Source: Actinophytocola sp044466355 (GTDB lineage: Bacteria > Actinomycetota > Actinomycetes > Mycobacteriales > Pseudonocardiaceae). From it: DNA of 64,000 nucleotides. Below are positions 24,751-33,240 of the stretch, piece after piece. The DNA lies in assembly GCF_044466355.1 (NCBI RefSeq), contig NZ_JBITMQ010000024.1:1-64000 (forward strand), read 5' to 3'. Within the stretch, counting starts at the first letter, position 1. Each line of letters opens with the position of its first letter. Made by a program: the position numbers and the translations under genes. The notes beneath the pieces were generated by a model. The model was not told where the DNA came from and searched no databases. It was given only the letters and a program-made list of their open reading frames with translations.

Positions 24751-27404
24751 GCGCCGCGACCGGTGTGCGGTCGCTGCTCGCCGACGGCAGAGTCGTCGTC
24801 ATCCGGACGATCGAGGTGACAGACGCGCCCGATGTGCTCGCACTCCACACGCGACTGTCCGAACACGATCGCTACCTCCGGTTCTTCGGCAGCGGCACGA
24901 GCGTCCTCGACGCCGTCACCCGCCGGATCGCGCGCGCTCCTGACGACTCGCACGCGGCGGTCGGCTCGTGGCTCGGCGGCAAGCTCGTCGGCGTGGCGCA
25001 CTACGAGCGGATGCTGGGTACCGCGACCGCCGAGGTCGCACTGGTGGTGGACGGTGCGGTACAGGCACGCGGGCTCGGCACCCTGCTGCTGGAGCACCTC
25101 GGGTCCATGGCCCGGCGTCTCGGCATCACGCGGTTCGTGGCCGAGGTCCTCGCGGAGAACCAGCGGATGATCAAGGTGTTCGCCGACACCGGCCTGCCGT
25201 ACCGGATTTCCTCGCTCGGGCCGGAACGAAACGTGGAGATCGGGCTCACCGAGAACGAGACCTTCGCCGCCGCGGTCGACGAGCGCGACCGGGTCGCCGA
25301 CGTCGCCAGCCTCGCGAACGTGCTGCGCCCGTCCTCGATCGTGGTGGTCGGCGCCGGCAGACGACCGGGCTCGGTCGGGCACGCCGTACTGCGGAACCTG
25401 CTCGACGGCGGGTTCGCCGGCACGCTGACCGCGGTCAACCCCCACGCCGACGAGATCGCGGGTGTGCCGTGCCGGCCGTCGGTCGCCGAACTGACCGAGG
25501 TACCCGACCTGGCTGTGGTGTGCGTGCCCGCGGCGTCGGTGCCCGACGCCGTCGAGGAGTGCGGCCGGGAGGGCGTTCCCGCCGTGGTCGTGATCTCCGC
25601 CGGGTTGTCCGGCACCGATCTCGCCGCCCGCGTCGTGGCGTCGGTGCGCCGCCACGGCATGCGCTTGGTCGGGCCGAACTGCGTCGGCGTGGCCAACACG
25701 GCGGCCGACATGAACGCGACCTTCACCCGCGGCGGCGTTCCCCGGGGCGACGTCGGGATCGTGACCCAGTCCGGGGGAGTCGGCATCGCGGTCGTGGAGC
25801 TGCTGCGCCAACTCGGGCTCGGCGTCTCGACCATGGTGTCGACCGGCGACAAGTACGACATCAGCGGCAACGACATGCTGTTGTGGTGGCGGCACGACCC
25901 GCGCACCGCGGCCGCCGTGCTGTACCTGGAGTCGTTCGGCAACCCGCGCAAGTTCAGCCGCCTGGCACGCGGGCTGGCGCGGACCAAGCCGATCATCGCC
26001 GTGCGGTCCGCAGAGAGCGACGTCGCCCAGCGGGCCGCCGCCTCACACACCGCGGCCGCGGCGACCCCGGCCGTCACCAGGGACGCGCTGTTCGAGCAGG
26101 CGGGCGTGATCGCGGTCGACACGGTAAGCGAGGTCACCGACGTGCTCGCCGCACTGGCGTGGCAACCGCTGCCGGCAGGCAACCGGGTCGCGATCCTGTC
26201 CAACGCGGGCGGCGCCGGTGTGCTCGCCGCCGACGCGTGCGTCCACAACGGACTCCTCGTGCCGCGACTCGCCGAGTCCACCCGCGCCGTGCTCGCCGAG
26301 TTGCTGCCGGCACAGGCGAGTCTCGACAACCCCATCGACACGACGGCCGCGGTGGACGACACCACTTTCGCCGCGTGTCTCGAGGTGCTGCTCGCCGACG
26401 GGAGCATCGACGCGGTGCTCGCCGCGGGCGTACCGACGGCCATCGCGGACCCGGTCACGGCGGCACCCGGCATCGCGCGGGACCGCCGCAAGACGCTCCT
26501 GGTTGCCCGGCCCGGGCAGCTGGCGTCGGTGACCGGGCTCGGCGACGAGCGCGACCCGGAACCCGCCACAGCGAGCTACGCCGATCCCGCTGCGGCCGCT
26601 GCGGCACTGGGCCGGATCGCCACCTATGCCCGGTGGCGCAGGCGGGACGGCGGCCAAGTAGATGCCCCGGACGGGATCCGACTCGACGACGCGCGAGCGC
26701 TGGTGCGGGAGTTCCTCCACGCCGAGCCCCACGGCGGCTGGCTCGCGCCCGCTGCCACCATGCGGCTGCTCGCCCTGTTCGGCATCCCGGCGGTGCCGTC
26801 GATCCAGGCCGGTGACGTCGACAAGGCCGTCGCGGCGTTCGAAGAGCTGGGTGGCCCGGTGGCGGTGAAGGCGATCGCGGCCGGGGTGCTGCACAAGGCC
26901 AGAGCAGGTGGTGTGGCCCTGAACGTGGCGACCGAGGCGGACCTTCGGGCGGTGTGGACCGGTTTCCGTGACCGCTTCGGCGACGCCATGCTGGGCGTGC
27001 TGCTCCAGCCGATGGCGGAACCGGGCCGTGAACTGATCGTCGGCGTGGACTCCGACGACACGTTCGGGCCGCTGGTGGTGTTCGGACTGGGCGGCACCGA
27101 CACCGACCTCATCGCGGACCGCGCCGCCCGGCTGACCCCGTTGTCCGAAGTGGATGCCGAGGAGATGGTGCACGGCCTGCGGTCCTCGGCCCTGCTGTTC
27201 GGCGGCGACCGCCCGTTGCCCACCGAGGGAGTGGTCGACGTGCTGGTCCGGACCAGCAGGCTGGCCGATGCGATTCCGGAGGTCACCGAACTGGACCTCA
27301 ACCCGGTGGTCGTCCGTGCGGACGGCTGTCAGGTGCTCGACGCCCGCGTGCGGATCGCACCCCGTGAGCCCGCCGACCCGTTCCTGCGCAAGCTCCGTGC
27401 CTGA
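24747..27404 (+). CDS. GNAT acetyltransferase / ADP-forming acyl-CoA synthetase fusion
   Basis: An 885-residue fusion. N-terminal GNAT domain about 18-165 (acetyl-CoA loop QARGLGTLLLEHL at 106-118), CoA-binding Rossmann domain about 190-320, ligase-CoA domain about 330-640 with ASHTAA (His434, position of the phosphohistidine), and ATP-grasp domain about 665-885 (VAVKAIAAGVLHKA, ELDLNPVVV). This order matches actinobacterial Pat-type protein acetyltransferases, such as Streptomyces lividans PatA, which acetylate acyl-CoA synthetases, and also ADP-forming acetyl-CoA synthetases. Since His434 is retained, synthetase activity is possible. It is coupled to the preceding CBS gene. Confidence 0.88.
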   Translation: MSAATGVRSLLADGRVVVIRTIEVTDAPDVLALHTRLSEHDRYLRFFGSGTSVLDAVTRRIARAPDDSHAAVGSWLGGKLVGVAHYERMLGTATAEVALVVDGAVQARGLGTLLLEHLGSMARRLGITRFVAEVLAENQRMIKVFADTGLPYRISSLGPERNVEIGLTENETFAAAVDERDRVADVASLANVLRPSSIVVVGAGRRPGSVGHAVLRNLLDGGFAGTLTAVNPHADEIAGVPCRPSVAELTEVPDLAVVCVPAASVPDAVEECGREGVPAVVVISAGLSGTDLAARVVASVRRHGMRLVGPNCVGVANTAADMNATFTRGGVPRGDVGIVTQSGGVGIAVVELLRQLGLGVSTMVSTGDKYDISGNDMLLWWRHDPRTAAAVLYLESFGNPRKFSRLARGLARTKPIIAVRSAESDVAQRAAASHTAAAATPAVTRDALFEQAGVIAVDTVSEVTDVLAALAWQPLPAGNRVAILSNAGGAGVLAADACVHNGLLVPRLAESTRAVLAELLPAQASLDNPIDTTAAVDDTTFAACLEVLLADGSIDAVLAAGVPTAIADPVTAAPGIARDRRKTLLVARPGQLASVTGLGDERDPEPATASYADPAAAAAALGRIATYARWRRRDGGQVDAPDGIRLDDARALVREFLHAEPHGGWLAPAATMRLLALFGIPAVPSIQAGDVDKAVAAFEELGGPVAVKAIAAGVLHKARAGGVALNVATEADLRAVWTGFRDRFGDAMLGVLLQPMAEPGRELIVGVDSDDTFGPLVVFGLGGTDTDLIADRAARLTPLSEVDAEEMVHGLRSSALLFGGDRPLPTEGVVDVLVRTSRLADAIPEVTELDLNPVVVRADGCQVLDARVRIAPREPADPFLRKLRA

Positions 27405-27639
27405 TTCACTCCGCCTGGCGTGCGGTGTAACAGGTTGCCGTGACGGACAAAGAGAAGTATGCGCCTGGCGGGTGGGGCGAGAAGCCCGCGTGGTCGAACA
27501 GTTGGCGGCACGCGGTCGGTAGCGAGCGTTCGAGGCTCAGGTCGCGCGCCTGCTGGCTACAGGAAACGGCGTCTCCCCGTGCCAGAGCTGCTCGCGCCGC
27601 CTGAAGTCCAGGTGGACCGTCCTCGGTCAGTGACAAGAA

Positions 27640-27675
27640 TTCGCCCGGGATGGACCGGTGTCCACCCCGGGCGAA
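27640..27675 (-). terminator. Long stem-loop after DoxX gene
   Basis: TTCGCCCGGG and CCCGGGCGAA form a 10-bp stem, and TGGAC/GTCCA extend it inside the loop. It begins 15 bases after the minus-strand DoxX stop. The sequence from 27405 to 27639 shows no convincing gene. Confidence 0.75.
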
Positions 27676-27689
27676 GCTCCGGTGCCGGG

Positions 27690-28289
27690 TCAGCGCAGCC
27701 ATGGGTTCTTCTCGACGGTGTCGAGTTTCGCCCACTGCTTTCCGAAGCCCCAGGTGTTGCCCGCGGCCACGATGGCCAGCCAGATCATCACGAGGGCGTA
27801 GATGACGTGGTAGTCGAGGATGGGGTTGGTGGACATGGTGGGTTCGCCGGCGTCGGTGAACCGGTCGAGCGGCCACTCCGCTGCCCACATCAGCAGCATC
27901 ATGACCGTGCCCGCCACGGCGGCGATGCGCAGTCCGATGCCGAGCACCAGGGCGATGCCGATGCCGGCGAGGCCGAGCATGAACAGCCAGTCTGCCCACG
28001 CCGCGCCCGCCCAGCCGCGGAACATGGCCGCGAACGGTCCGTGGTCGATGTTGCCGAGGAAGCCCTGGGTCGGCGAGCCACCGTTGATCCAGGCGCGTTC
28101 GCTGGGCGTGGCGTAGCCGAACCCGAACAGCTTGTCGAGGAAGGCCCACAGGAACACCAGCCCCGTGGCGATCCGCACGACGGCCACGAAGGCCGCCCTG
28201 GTGCCCCGCTCGGGTGCGTTGTCGACCGGGGTCGTGGCGCGCTGCGTCGGGATGTCCTTGTGTTGGTGCGGTTGATCCTTGAGGGACAT
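27690..28289 (-). CDS. DoxX-family membrane protein
   Basis: A 199-residue inner-membrane protein with a His/Gln-rich N-terminus and four hydrophobic segments (about 33-54, 95-118, 120-138, 158-178). Motifs VRIATGLVFLWAFLDKLFG and a C-terminal GNTWGFGKQWAKL are typical of the large actinobacterial DoxX-like group, related to the DoxD/DoxA thiosulfate:quinone oxidoreductase subunits; the activity here is unknown. GAGAGGTC precedes the ATG. It is divergent from the Rv2004c-like gene; the gap holds only a GTCCC half-site (28382-28386), not a full box. Confidence 0.85.
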   Translation of the reverse strand: MSLKDQPHQHKDIPTQRATTPVDNAPERGTRAAFVAVVRIATGLVFLWAFLDKLFGFGYATPSERAWINGGSPTQGFLGNIDHGPFAAMFRGWAGAAWADWLFMLGLAGIGIALVLGIGLRIAAVAGTVMMLLMWAAEWPLDRFTDAGEPTMSTNPILDYHVIYALVMIWLAIVAAGNTWGFGKQWAKLDTVEKNPWLR

Positions 28290-28421
28290 TGTCGACCTCT
28301 CTTTCGTGGAGTTCGGTATCAGTCTCAACCGGTTGGCGCGGCACGGTCTGGAGTCCAAGGTCCTTCCCGTGGCGAGCGTTGGTCCCTGGTTGCCGAACCG
28401 GGCTGTTGAGACGCTGACCAG

Positions 28422-29876
28422 GTGACGCAGAAGAGTCCGTTCGTCGCTGTGCGGGAGACCCACATCGGAGTGGTGTTCCTGGTCGGCGAACGCGTGTACA
28501 AGCTGAAGAAGCCGGTGGATCTGGGGTTCCTGGACTTCGGGACGCGTGCGCGCAGGCTGGCCGCCTGCCAGCGGGAGGTCGTGCTGAACCGACGGCTGGC
28601 GCCGGACGTTTACCTTGGCATCGCCACGGTGTCCGATGTGGATGAAGGGCCTGGTGAGCCATTGGTGGTGATGCGGCGGATGCCGGAGGATCGCAGACTC
28701 AGCACGCTGGCCCGCGCGGGCGTCCCGCTGACCGGGGAGATCAGCCGGCTGGCGCGCGTGCTCGCGGCGTTCCACGCGGCCGCCGAACGTGGGCGGCATG
28801 TCGACGCGGAAGGCACCGTCGCGGCCCTGTCCGCACGATGGGAGGCGAGCTTCGCGCAGGTCGACGAGGTGGGTGCCGAGGTCGTCCCGGCCGATGCACG
28901 CGCCGAGATCGTCCAGCGGGCACGGGACTTCCTCGCCGGGCGTGCCGAACTGTTCGCGTCGCGGCTGGCCCAGGGGCGGATAGTGGACGGGCACGGGGAT
29001 CTGCTCGCCGACGACATCTTCGTGCTCGACGACGGACCGAGAGTGCTGGACTGCCTGGAGTTCGACGACCGCCTGCGCAGGCTCGACGGCCTCGATGACA
29101 TCGCTTTCCTGGCAATGGACCTGGAACGGCTCGACAGGGCGGAACTCGGCGCACTGCTGCTGGACCGGTACGCCGAGTACAGCGGAGATCCAGCCCCGGC
29201 GTCATTGCGCGCCCACTACGTCGCCTACCGGGCGTTCGTGCGGGTGAAGGTCGCGTGCCTGCGGCACGCACAGGGGGATGTGCGGGCCGCAGGTGAAGCA
29301 CGTGAGTACGCGGACATCGCACTGCGGCACCTCCGGCGCGGTGCGGTGCGGCTCGTGCTGGTCGGTGGCCTGCCTGGATCGGGCAAGACCACGATCGCCG
29401 GCCGTCTCGCCGACGAGTTGGGCGCGGTGCTGCTGTCCAGTGACCGCGTGCGCAAGGAACTCGCCGGTATCGACCCCGCGTGGCACGCGCCCGCACCCTA
29501 CCGGTCCGGGATCTATTCGCCGGAGCACACAGAACGGACCTATGCCGAGCTGCTGCGGAGAGCCGGAGAGCTGCTGGCGCGTGGCGAGCAGGTGGTGCTG
29601 GACGCGTCCTGGTCGGCTGCCGCCGCACGGGACCTGGCCCGAGAACTGGCGGAGCGGACGCGCAGCACGTTCGTGCCTCTGCGCTGTATCGCTCCTGTCA
29701 CTGTCACAGACGACAGGCTGCGGACACGCACCGGTTCAATGTCCGACGCGGACCCCGAGATCGCGCATGCCATGGCTGCCGACGAGGAACTCTGGCCGGA
29801 GGCACGTGACCTCAATACCTCCGGCTCCCCGGACGCGGCGGTCACCGAGGCGATGCGGATCGTCAGGACCGTCTGA
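28422..29876 (+). CDS. APH-like kinase / P-loop ATPase fusion, Rv2004c-like
   Basis: A 484-residue protein of the form of DosR-regulon Rv2004c. Residues 1-300 are an aminoglycoside-phosphotransferase-like domain with KKPVDLGFLDF and a catalytic-loop equivalent DGHGDLLADDIF (usual HGDLHxxN, here with Asp at the metal-ligand Asn) and LDCLEFDD. Residues 310-484 are a P-loop kinase domain with GLPGSGKT (316-323) and SSDRVRKELAG. The substrate is unknown; antibiotic resistance is unlikely from genome context. The start is GTG at 28422. It overlaps the end of a small minus-strand gene by 14 bp. Confidence 0.88.
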   Translation: MTQKSPFVAVRETHIGVVFLVGERVYKLKKPVDLGFLDFGTRARRLAACQREVVLNRRLAPDVYLGIATVSDVDEGPGEPLVVMRRMPEDRRLSTLARAGVPLTGEISRLARVLAAFHAAAERGRHVDAEGTVAALSARWEASFAQVDEVGAEVVPADARAEIVQRARDFLAGRAELFASRLAQGRIVDGHGDLLADDIFVLDDGPRVLDCLEFDDRLRRLDGLDDIAFLAMDLERLDRAELGALLLDRYAEYSGDPAPASLRAHYVAYRAFVRVKVACLRHAQGDVRAAGEAREYADIALRHLRRGAVRLVLVGGLPGSGKTTIAGRLADELGAVLLSSDRVRKELAGIDPAWHAPAPYRSGIYSPEHTERTYAELLRRAGELLARGEQVVLDASWSAAAARDLARELAERTRSTFVPLRCIAPVTVTDDRLRTRTGSMSDADPEIAHAMAADEELWPEARDLNTSGSPDAAVTEAMRIVRTV

Positions 29877-30099
29877 CCCGCATCAGGCGGTTGATACGGC
29901 ACGCGCTCGGCGGATCCAGTCGTGGCACGCGTTTCCTGGGTGCCTCCGGCTGCGTCTCGACGGGTAGGTCGCGTCCCTCGGCGGCGGTCAGTCCGAGCAT
30001 CTCGAGGAGTTCGGCGAGATCGGCGGCGTCCCGTGCGAGCCCGGCGACCGTGCGAGCGGCCCTGTGTCGTTGCCACGCAGACGTTGTTTCGCCTGTCAT
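29863..30099 (-). CDS. Small hypothetical protein
   Basis: A 78-residue protein without a recognised domain. The first half looks helical (RTVAGLARDAADLAELLEML then GLTAAEGR), a pattern seen in short actinobacterial proteins of unknown function; the C-terminus is basic and proline-rich. The ATG at 30099 is preferred over 30195 because a DosR-like palindrome lies at 30135-30148, 36 bp upstream; no clear Shine-Dalgarno sequence supports either. It converges with and slightly overlaps the Rv2004c-like gene. Confidence 0.55.
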   Translation of the reverse strand: MTGETTSAWQRHRAARTVAGLARDAADLAELLEMLGLTAAEGRDLPVETQPEAPRKRVPRLDPPSACRINRLMRVRRS

Positions 30100-30134
30100 G
30101 TGTTCAGGATCGGCCAACACGTCCGGCCAGGACA

Positions 30135-30148
30135 CGGACGAAAGTCCT
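30135..30148. promoter_or_regulatory. DosR-like palindrome, outer bases mismatched
   Basis: CGGACGAAAGTCCT keeps the inner GGAC-N4-GTCC and has mismatches only at the two outermost bases. It lies between the divergent small gene (minus, 30099) and the PhoU-like/HPF-like genes (plus, from 30207), 36 and 58 bp away. Confidence 0.5.
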
Positions 30149-30206
30149 TGCCAGAACAGCCTTTCGATGGATTCGATGGTGGTCGGTCGACACACACGAT
30201 GGCGTC

Positions 30207-30374
30207 ATGACGACCATGCGAAGACTGTCAGGGCTCGACGCGGAGGTCGTCGTGGACCTCGCGTTCATCGGCCGGTACTACGAACGGTTCGCCGACCACG
30301 CGGTCGACCTCGGCCGCGGTATCGGCTACCTCACGGGCCGGGACGCACTCGAAACATCGACGGGAACGAGGTGA
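30207..30374 (+). CDS. PhoU C-terminal-like micro-protein
   Basis: A 55-residue frame matching the last helix of actinobacterial PhoU: VVDLAFIGRYYERFADHAVD then LGRGIGYLTG. PhoU is normally about 220 residues and represses the Pst/PhoR phosphate system; here only this end is present. No further PhoU sequence was noticed upstream. It may be a relic, or a retained small protein since it starts with ATG behind a DosR-like site and is 7 bp from the next gene. Confidence 0.5.
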   Translation: MTTMRRLSGLDAEVVVDLAFIGRYYERFADHAVDLGRGIGYLTGRDALETSTGTR

Positions 30375-30381
30375 ATCGGCA

Positions 30382-30717
30382 ATGCACATCATCGAACTGC
30401 CGGAACCGATTCTGACCACACGCGGCGAATTCGGTGAAGGGTTGACGGAGCTGCTCATCACCAAGCTGGCGGTCCTGGCCAGGCACGCGCACGAACCGGT
30501 GCTCGCGATCCGGGTCGAGTTCGACCGGCGTGCCGACCCCGCCGGGCGCCCGGTTCGCGCGCAGGCCGACGTCGACGTCAACGGCAGACACGTGCACGCG
30601 ACCGCCACGGGCGGGACCGCGCGCGAGGCGGTCGACCTGCTCGTGCCCAAGCTGGTGCGGCAGATGGACGACCGGCCGCACGCACACCGCCGACGCCGCA
30701 CACGCCGGCTCACGTGA
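30382..30717 (+). CDS. HPF/RafS-like ribosome-associated factor, short form
   Basis: A 111-residue protein resembling the N-terminal ribosome-binding domain of hibernation-promoting factors: HAHEPVLAIRVEFDRRADPA, then VRAQADVDVNGRHVHATATG and a helix AVDLLVPKLVRQM, ending in a basic His/Arg tail. Long HPFs have a second dimerisation domain, absent here. In mycobacteria RafS (MSMEG_3935) is DosR-controlled and stabilises ribosomes in hypoxia. The ATG lies 7 bp after the PhoU-like frame. A perfect 20-bp-stem hairpin follows. Confidence 0.75.
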   Translation: MHIIELPEPILTTRGEFGEGLTELLITKLAVLARHAHEPVLAIRVEFDRRADPAGRPVRAQADVDVNGRHVHATATGGTAREAVDLLVPKLVRQMDDRPHAHRRRRTRRLT

Positions 30718-30727
30718 TACACACAAA

Positions 30728-30767
30728 TGTGGATGCCCCTGGGCCCGCGGGCCCAGGGGCATCCACA
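30728..30767. terminator. Perfect 40-base palindrome, bidirectional terminator
   Basis: The left arm (starting TGTGGATGCCCC) is the exact reverse complement of the right arm (ending GGGGCATCCACA), 20 bp with no unpaired centre. It lies 10 bp after the HPF-like gene and 11 bp after the convergent GAPDH gene, so it can end both transcripts. Confidence 0.85.
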
Positions 30768-30778
30768 TGCGGGAGGGG

Positions 30779-31798
30779 TCACATCGTCCGGGCCATCAGG
30801 TGTGCGAGGTCGAGGGTCCGGTTGGCGTAGCCCCATTCGTTGTCGTACCAGCCGAACACCTTGACCACGTCACCTTCGACCTTGGTCAGCGCGGCGTCGA
30901 AAACGCACGACGCGGGGTCGCCGATGATGTCGCGGGACACGATCGGTTCCTCGGTGTGGCGCAGCACGGACTTGAGGCGCCCGTTCGCCGCGTCCGCGAA
31001 CGCGCGGTTCACCTGGTCCGCGGTGACGTCCTCGGTGGCGACCCGCACGGTCAGGTCGGTCAGCGACCCGTTCTCCACGGGCACGCGCACGGCGACGCCG
31101 TCGAGGCGGCCCGCCAGCTCCGGCAGCACCTCACCGACCGCGACCGCGGCGCCCGTGCTCGTCGGGATCATGTTCACCGCGGCGGAACGGGCCCGGCGCG
31201 GGTCCTTGTGCGGACCGTCGAGCAGGTTCTGGTCGTTGGTGTAGCTGTGGATGGTGGTCATGACGCCGTTCACCACGCCGAAGGCGTTGTGCAGCACCCA
31301 CAGCATCGGGGCGAGGCAGTTCGTCGTGCAGGACGCGTTCGACACGATGTCGTGGTTCGCCGGGTCGTACACGTCCTCGTTCACGCCCATGACGATGGTC
31401 GCGTCGACCTTCTTGCCCGGTGCGGTGATGATGACCTTGCGCGCGCCTGCGTTCAGGTGGGCGGCCGCCGCCTCCCGGGTGCGGAACTTGCCGGTCGACT
31501 CGAACACGAGGTCCACGCCCAGCTCGCGCCATGGCAGTGCCGCGGGGTCGCGTTCGCCCAGGACTCGGATGCTCTGGCCGTTCACCGAGAGGGTGTTCTC
31601 GACCGCGTACACAGGGACGTGCCATGGCCCGTAGGTGGAGTCGTGGCGCAGCAGGTTGGCGAGAATCTCGGCGTCGGCGATGTCGTTGATCGCGACGATC
31701 TCGATGCCGAGCTCACCGTTGTCGGCCCGGTCGACGGCCGAGCGCAGCAGATCCCGTCCGATGCGCCCGAACCCGTTGATGCCGATGCGGATGGTCAT
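30779..31798 (-). CDS. gap: Glyceraldehyde-3-phosphate dehydrogenase
   Basis: A 339-residue type I GAPDH. NAD-binding GINGFGRIGR (7-16), Asn38-Asp39 at the position favouring NAD, catalytic Cys157 in SNASCTTNC and His184 in TTIHSYTNDQ, and C-terminal WYDNEWGYANR. It catalyses phosphorylating oxidation of GAP in glycolysis or the reverse. No pgk or tpi is adjacent, so this is probably an accessory, stress-linked isozyme; its start is 5 bp from the stop of the nitroreductase-like gene upstream, with which it is co-transcribed. Confidence 0.96.
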   Translation of the reverse strand: MTIRIGINGFGRIGRDLLRSAVDRADNGELGIEIVAINDIADAEILANLLRHDSTYGPWHVPVYAVENTLSVNGQSIRVLGERDPAALPWRELGVDLVFESTGKFRTREAAAAHLNAGARKVIITAPGKKVDATIVMGVNEDVYDPANHDIVSNASCTTNCLAPMLWVLHNAFGVVNGVMTTIHSYTNDQNLLDGPHKDPRRARSAAVNMIPTSTGAAVAVGEVLPELAGRLDGVAVRVPVENGSLTDLTVRVATEDVTADQVNRAFADAANGRLKSVLRHTEEPIVSRDIIGDPASCVFDAALTKVEGDVVKVFGWYDNEWGYANRTLDLAHLMARTM

Positions 31799-31802
31799 GT
31801 TC

Positions 31803-32813
31803 TCACCTTCTGTGTGTTACTGGCAGGTGTTCGACGGTGTCCTCGGGCCGGCGGACCGGGCTGCGTGGCAGTGGCGGCGCCGAGGTGGGCGTCCAGCCGA
31901 CGCGCAGGATCAGGTGGGGGTGGGCCGCCCCGTCGAGGACCTCGTCGCGGACCGCGGCGCGGGTCGCGGGGACTTCGAACGGTTGCGACAGCGGGCACGT
32001 CGCGAGCCCCAGGTCCGTGGCGGCCAGGAGCACGGCACTCGCCGCCTCTCCCGCTCGCAGTACCGACGCCGGGTCGTCGTGGAGGGTGGCGAGGACGAGT
32101 AGTTCGCTGCCGTCGGGCTCGCCGCGACCGGTGGCCGCGTTGTCCAGCGACCCACCGGGGAACGCCCGCATCAGTGTGTCGTCGTGTCGGATCGACGTGG
32201 CTGTGCCGGCGGCGGTGAGCACGCCGTCCTTGGCGGCGAAGCTGGTTCTGCTCCACGCGGTCAGCTCGGCCTGGTAGCCGGGGTCGGCGGCCTGTGCGCG
32301 TGCGGCCGCGTCGATGGCGCGGGTGAGCTGCCAGCGAACGGCGCTGTCGATGACCGGGACCAGCAGCCCGCCTGCCTGGCCCGCGCGGCGCACCAGCAGG
32401 TCGACGTGGGCGGCGGGTACCTCCCACGAGGTGTAACGGCGTCGGTCCGTGCGGCGGCGGTGGATGGCGCGCAGGAGCGCGAAGTCGTCGTCGGTCGGCA
32501 GGTGTGGCCGCGTCTCGACGGCGGCGAGGTGGTCGGGATCGTGCTCGTTGGGGAAGCGGTGCACGATCGTCCGTCTGCCGAGCGCCGCGAACGCCACGCG
32601 CAGGTGGTGCAGCGCCGCGCCGCAGGAGAGCAGCAGGTCCCGGCCGTCCGGGTCCGTCACCCGCAGCCTGCGTGCCCGGTCGGCCATCAGGTGCACGGCG
32701 TCACCACCCACCAACCAGCGCCATGGCTGCGTGTTGTGGACCGACGGCGCACGGTTGGCGAGTTCGATCGCGGCGAGCACGGTCTGGTGGTCCGGTGCGG
32801 AGACGGCGTTCAT
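31803..32813 (-). CDS. Acg-family nitroreductase-fold protein
   Basis: A 336-residue Acg-family protein. PSVHNTQPWRWLVGG (about 23-37), DPDGRDLLLSCGAALHHLRV (about 54-73), RRRTDRRRYTSW and the C-terminal HLILRVGWTP. It is a close paralogue of the gene at 45087, sharing the HLMADR and ARAQAADP-type blocks, and forms a subgroup apart from those at 8517 and 22139. It leads a two-gene unit with gap. The 157-bp gap upstream has two poor DosR-like sites (32871 and 32893, two mismatches each). Confidence 0.88.
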   Translation of the reverse strand: MNAVSAPDHQTVLAAIELANRAPSVHNTQPWRWLVGGDAVHLMADRARRLRVTDPDGRDLLLSCGAALHHLRVAFAALGRRTIVHRFPNEHDPDHLAAVETRPHLPTDDDFALLRAIHRRRTDRRRYTSWEVPAAHVDLLVRRAGQAGGLLVPVIDSAVRWQLTRAIDAAARAQAADPGYQAELTAWSRTSFAAKDGVLTAAGTATSIRHDDTLMRAFPGGSLDNAATGRGEPDGSELLVLATLHDDPASVLRAGEAASAVLLAATDLGLATCPLSQPFEVPATRAAVRDEVLDGAAHPHLILRVGWTPTSAPPLPRSPVRRPEDTVEHLPVTHRR

Positions 32814-32970
32814 GCCTCCACGGTCGTTGGTTCCCCTCGGCCGCGGCAGTGCACAAGTTCCTCGTCACGCGCGACGTTGGACCCGGCGGTCCGGGACCTC
32901 GGGCTCTCCCGGTGCCGCCGCGCGGCGCCGAGCATGGAGCCGAGCCCGAGTTTCGGGGAAAGGACCAGCT

Positions 32971-33240
32971 GTGCACGCCAAACCAGGTGACTGGCTGATC
33001 GTCGAGATCGCCGGAACCGCCCACTCCGCCCGCCGAGCGCGGATCCTCGACGTCAGCCCGCCGGACGGCGCACCGCCGTTCACGGTGCGGTGGCTGGACA
33101 CCGACCGCGAGTCGCTGGTGTTCCCCGGTGCCGACGCGCACGTCATGACCCAGGAAGAACTCGACGCTCTCGACGCGCGAGTGGCGGCGCGAGCCGTGGA
33201 AGTCCAACGCCACATCCTCGGGCGGAGGCGGACGCCATGA
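32971..33240 (+). CDS. DUF1918 protein
   Basis: An 89-residue protein of the DUF1918 family: AKPGDWLIVE start, RRARILDVSPPDGAPPFTVRW and WLDTDRESLVFPGADAHVM, an SH3-like small barrel, with a short C-terminal helix. Function unknown. The start is GTG at 32971 after GGGGAAAGGA. Its end overlaps the Rv1733c-like gene (ATGA), so they form one transcript that may continue into the Acg-type and USP genes. Confidence 0.85.
   Translation: MHAKPGDWLIVEIAGTAHSARRARILDVSPPDGAPPFTVRWLDTDRESLVFPGADAHVMTQEELDALDARVAARAVEVQRHILGRRRTP

Noticed and set aside
32871..32906. Two possible DosR boxes (GCGACGTTGGACCC and GGGACCTCGGGCTC)
   Set aside because: Each has two mismatches, and two-mismatch sites are expected by chance in DNA this rich in G and C. 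A like site at 46183-46196 was set aside too.
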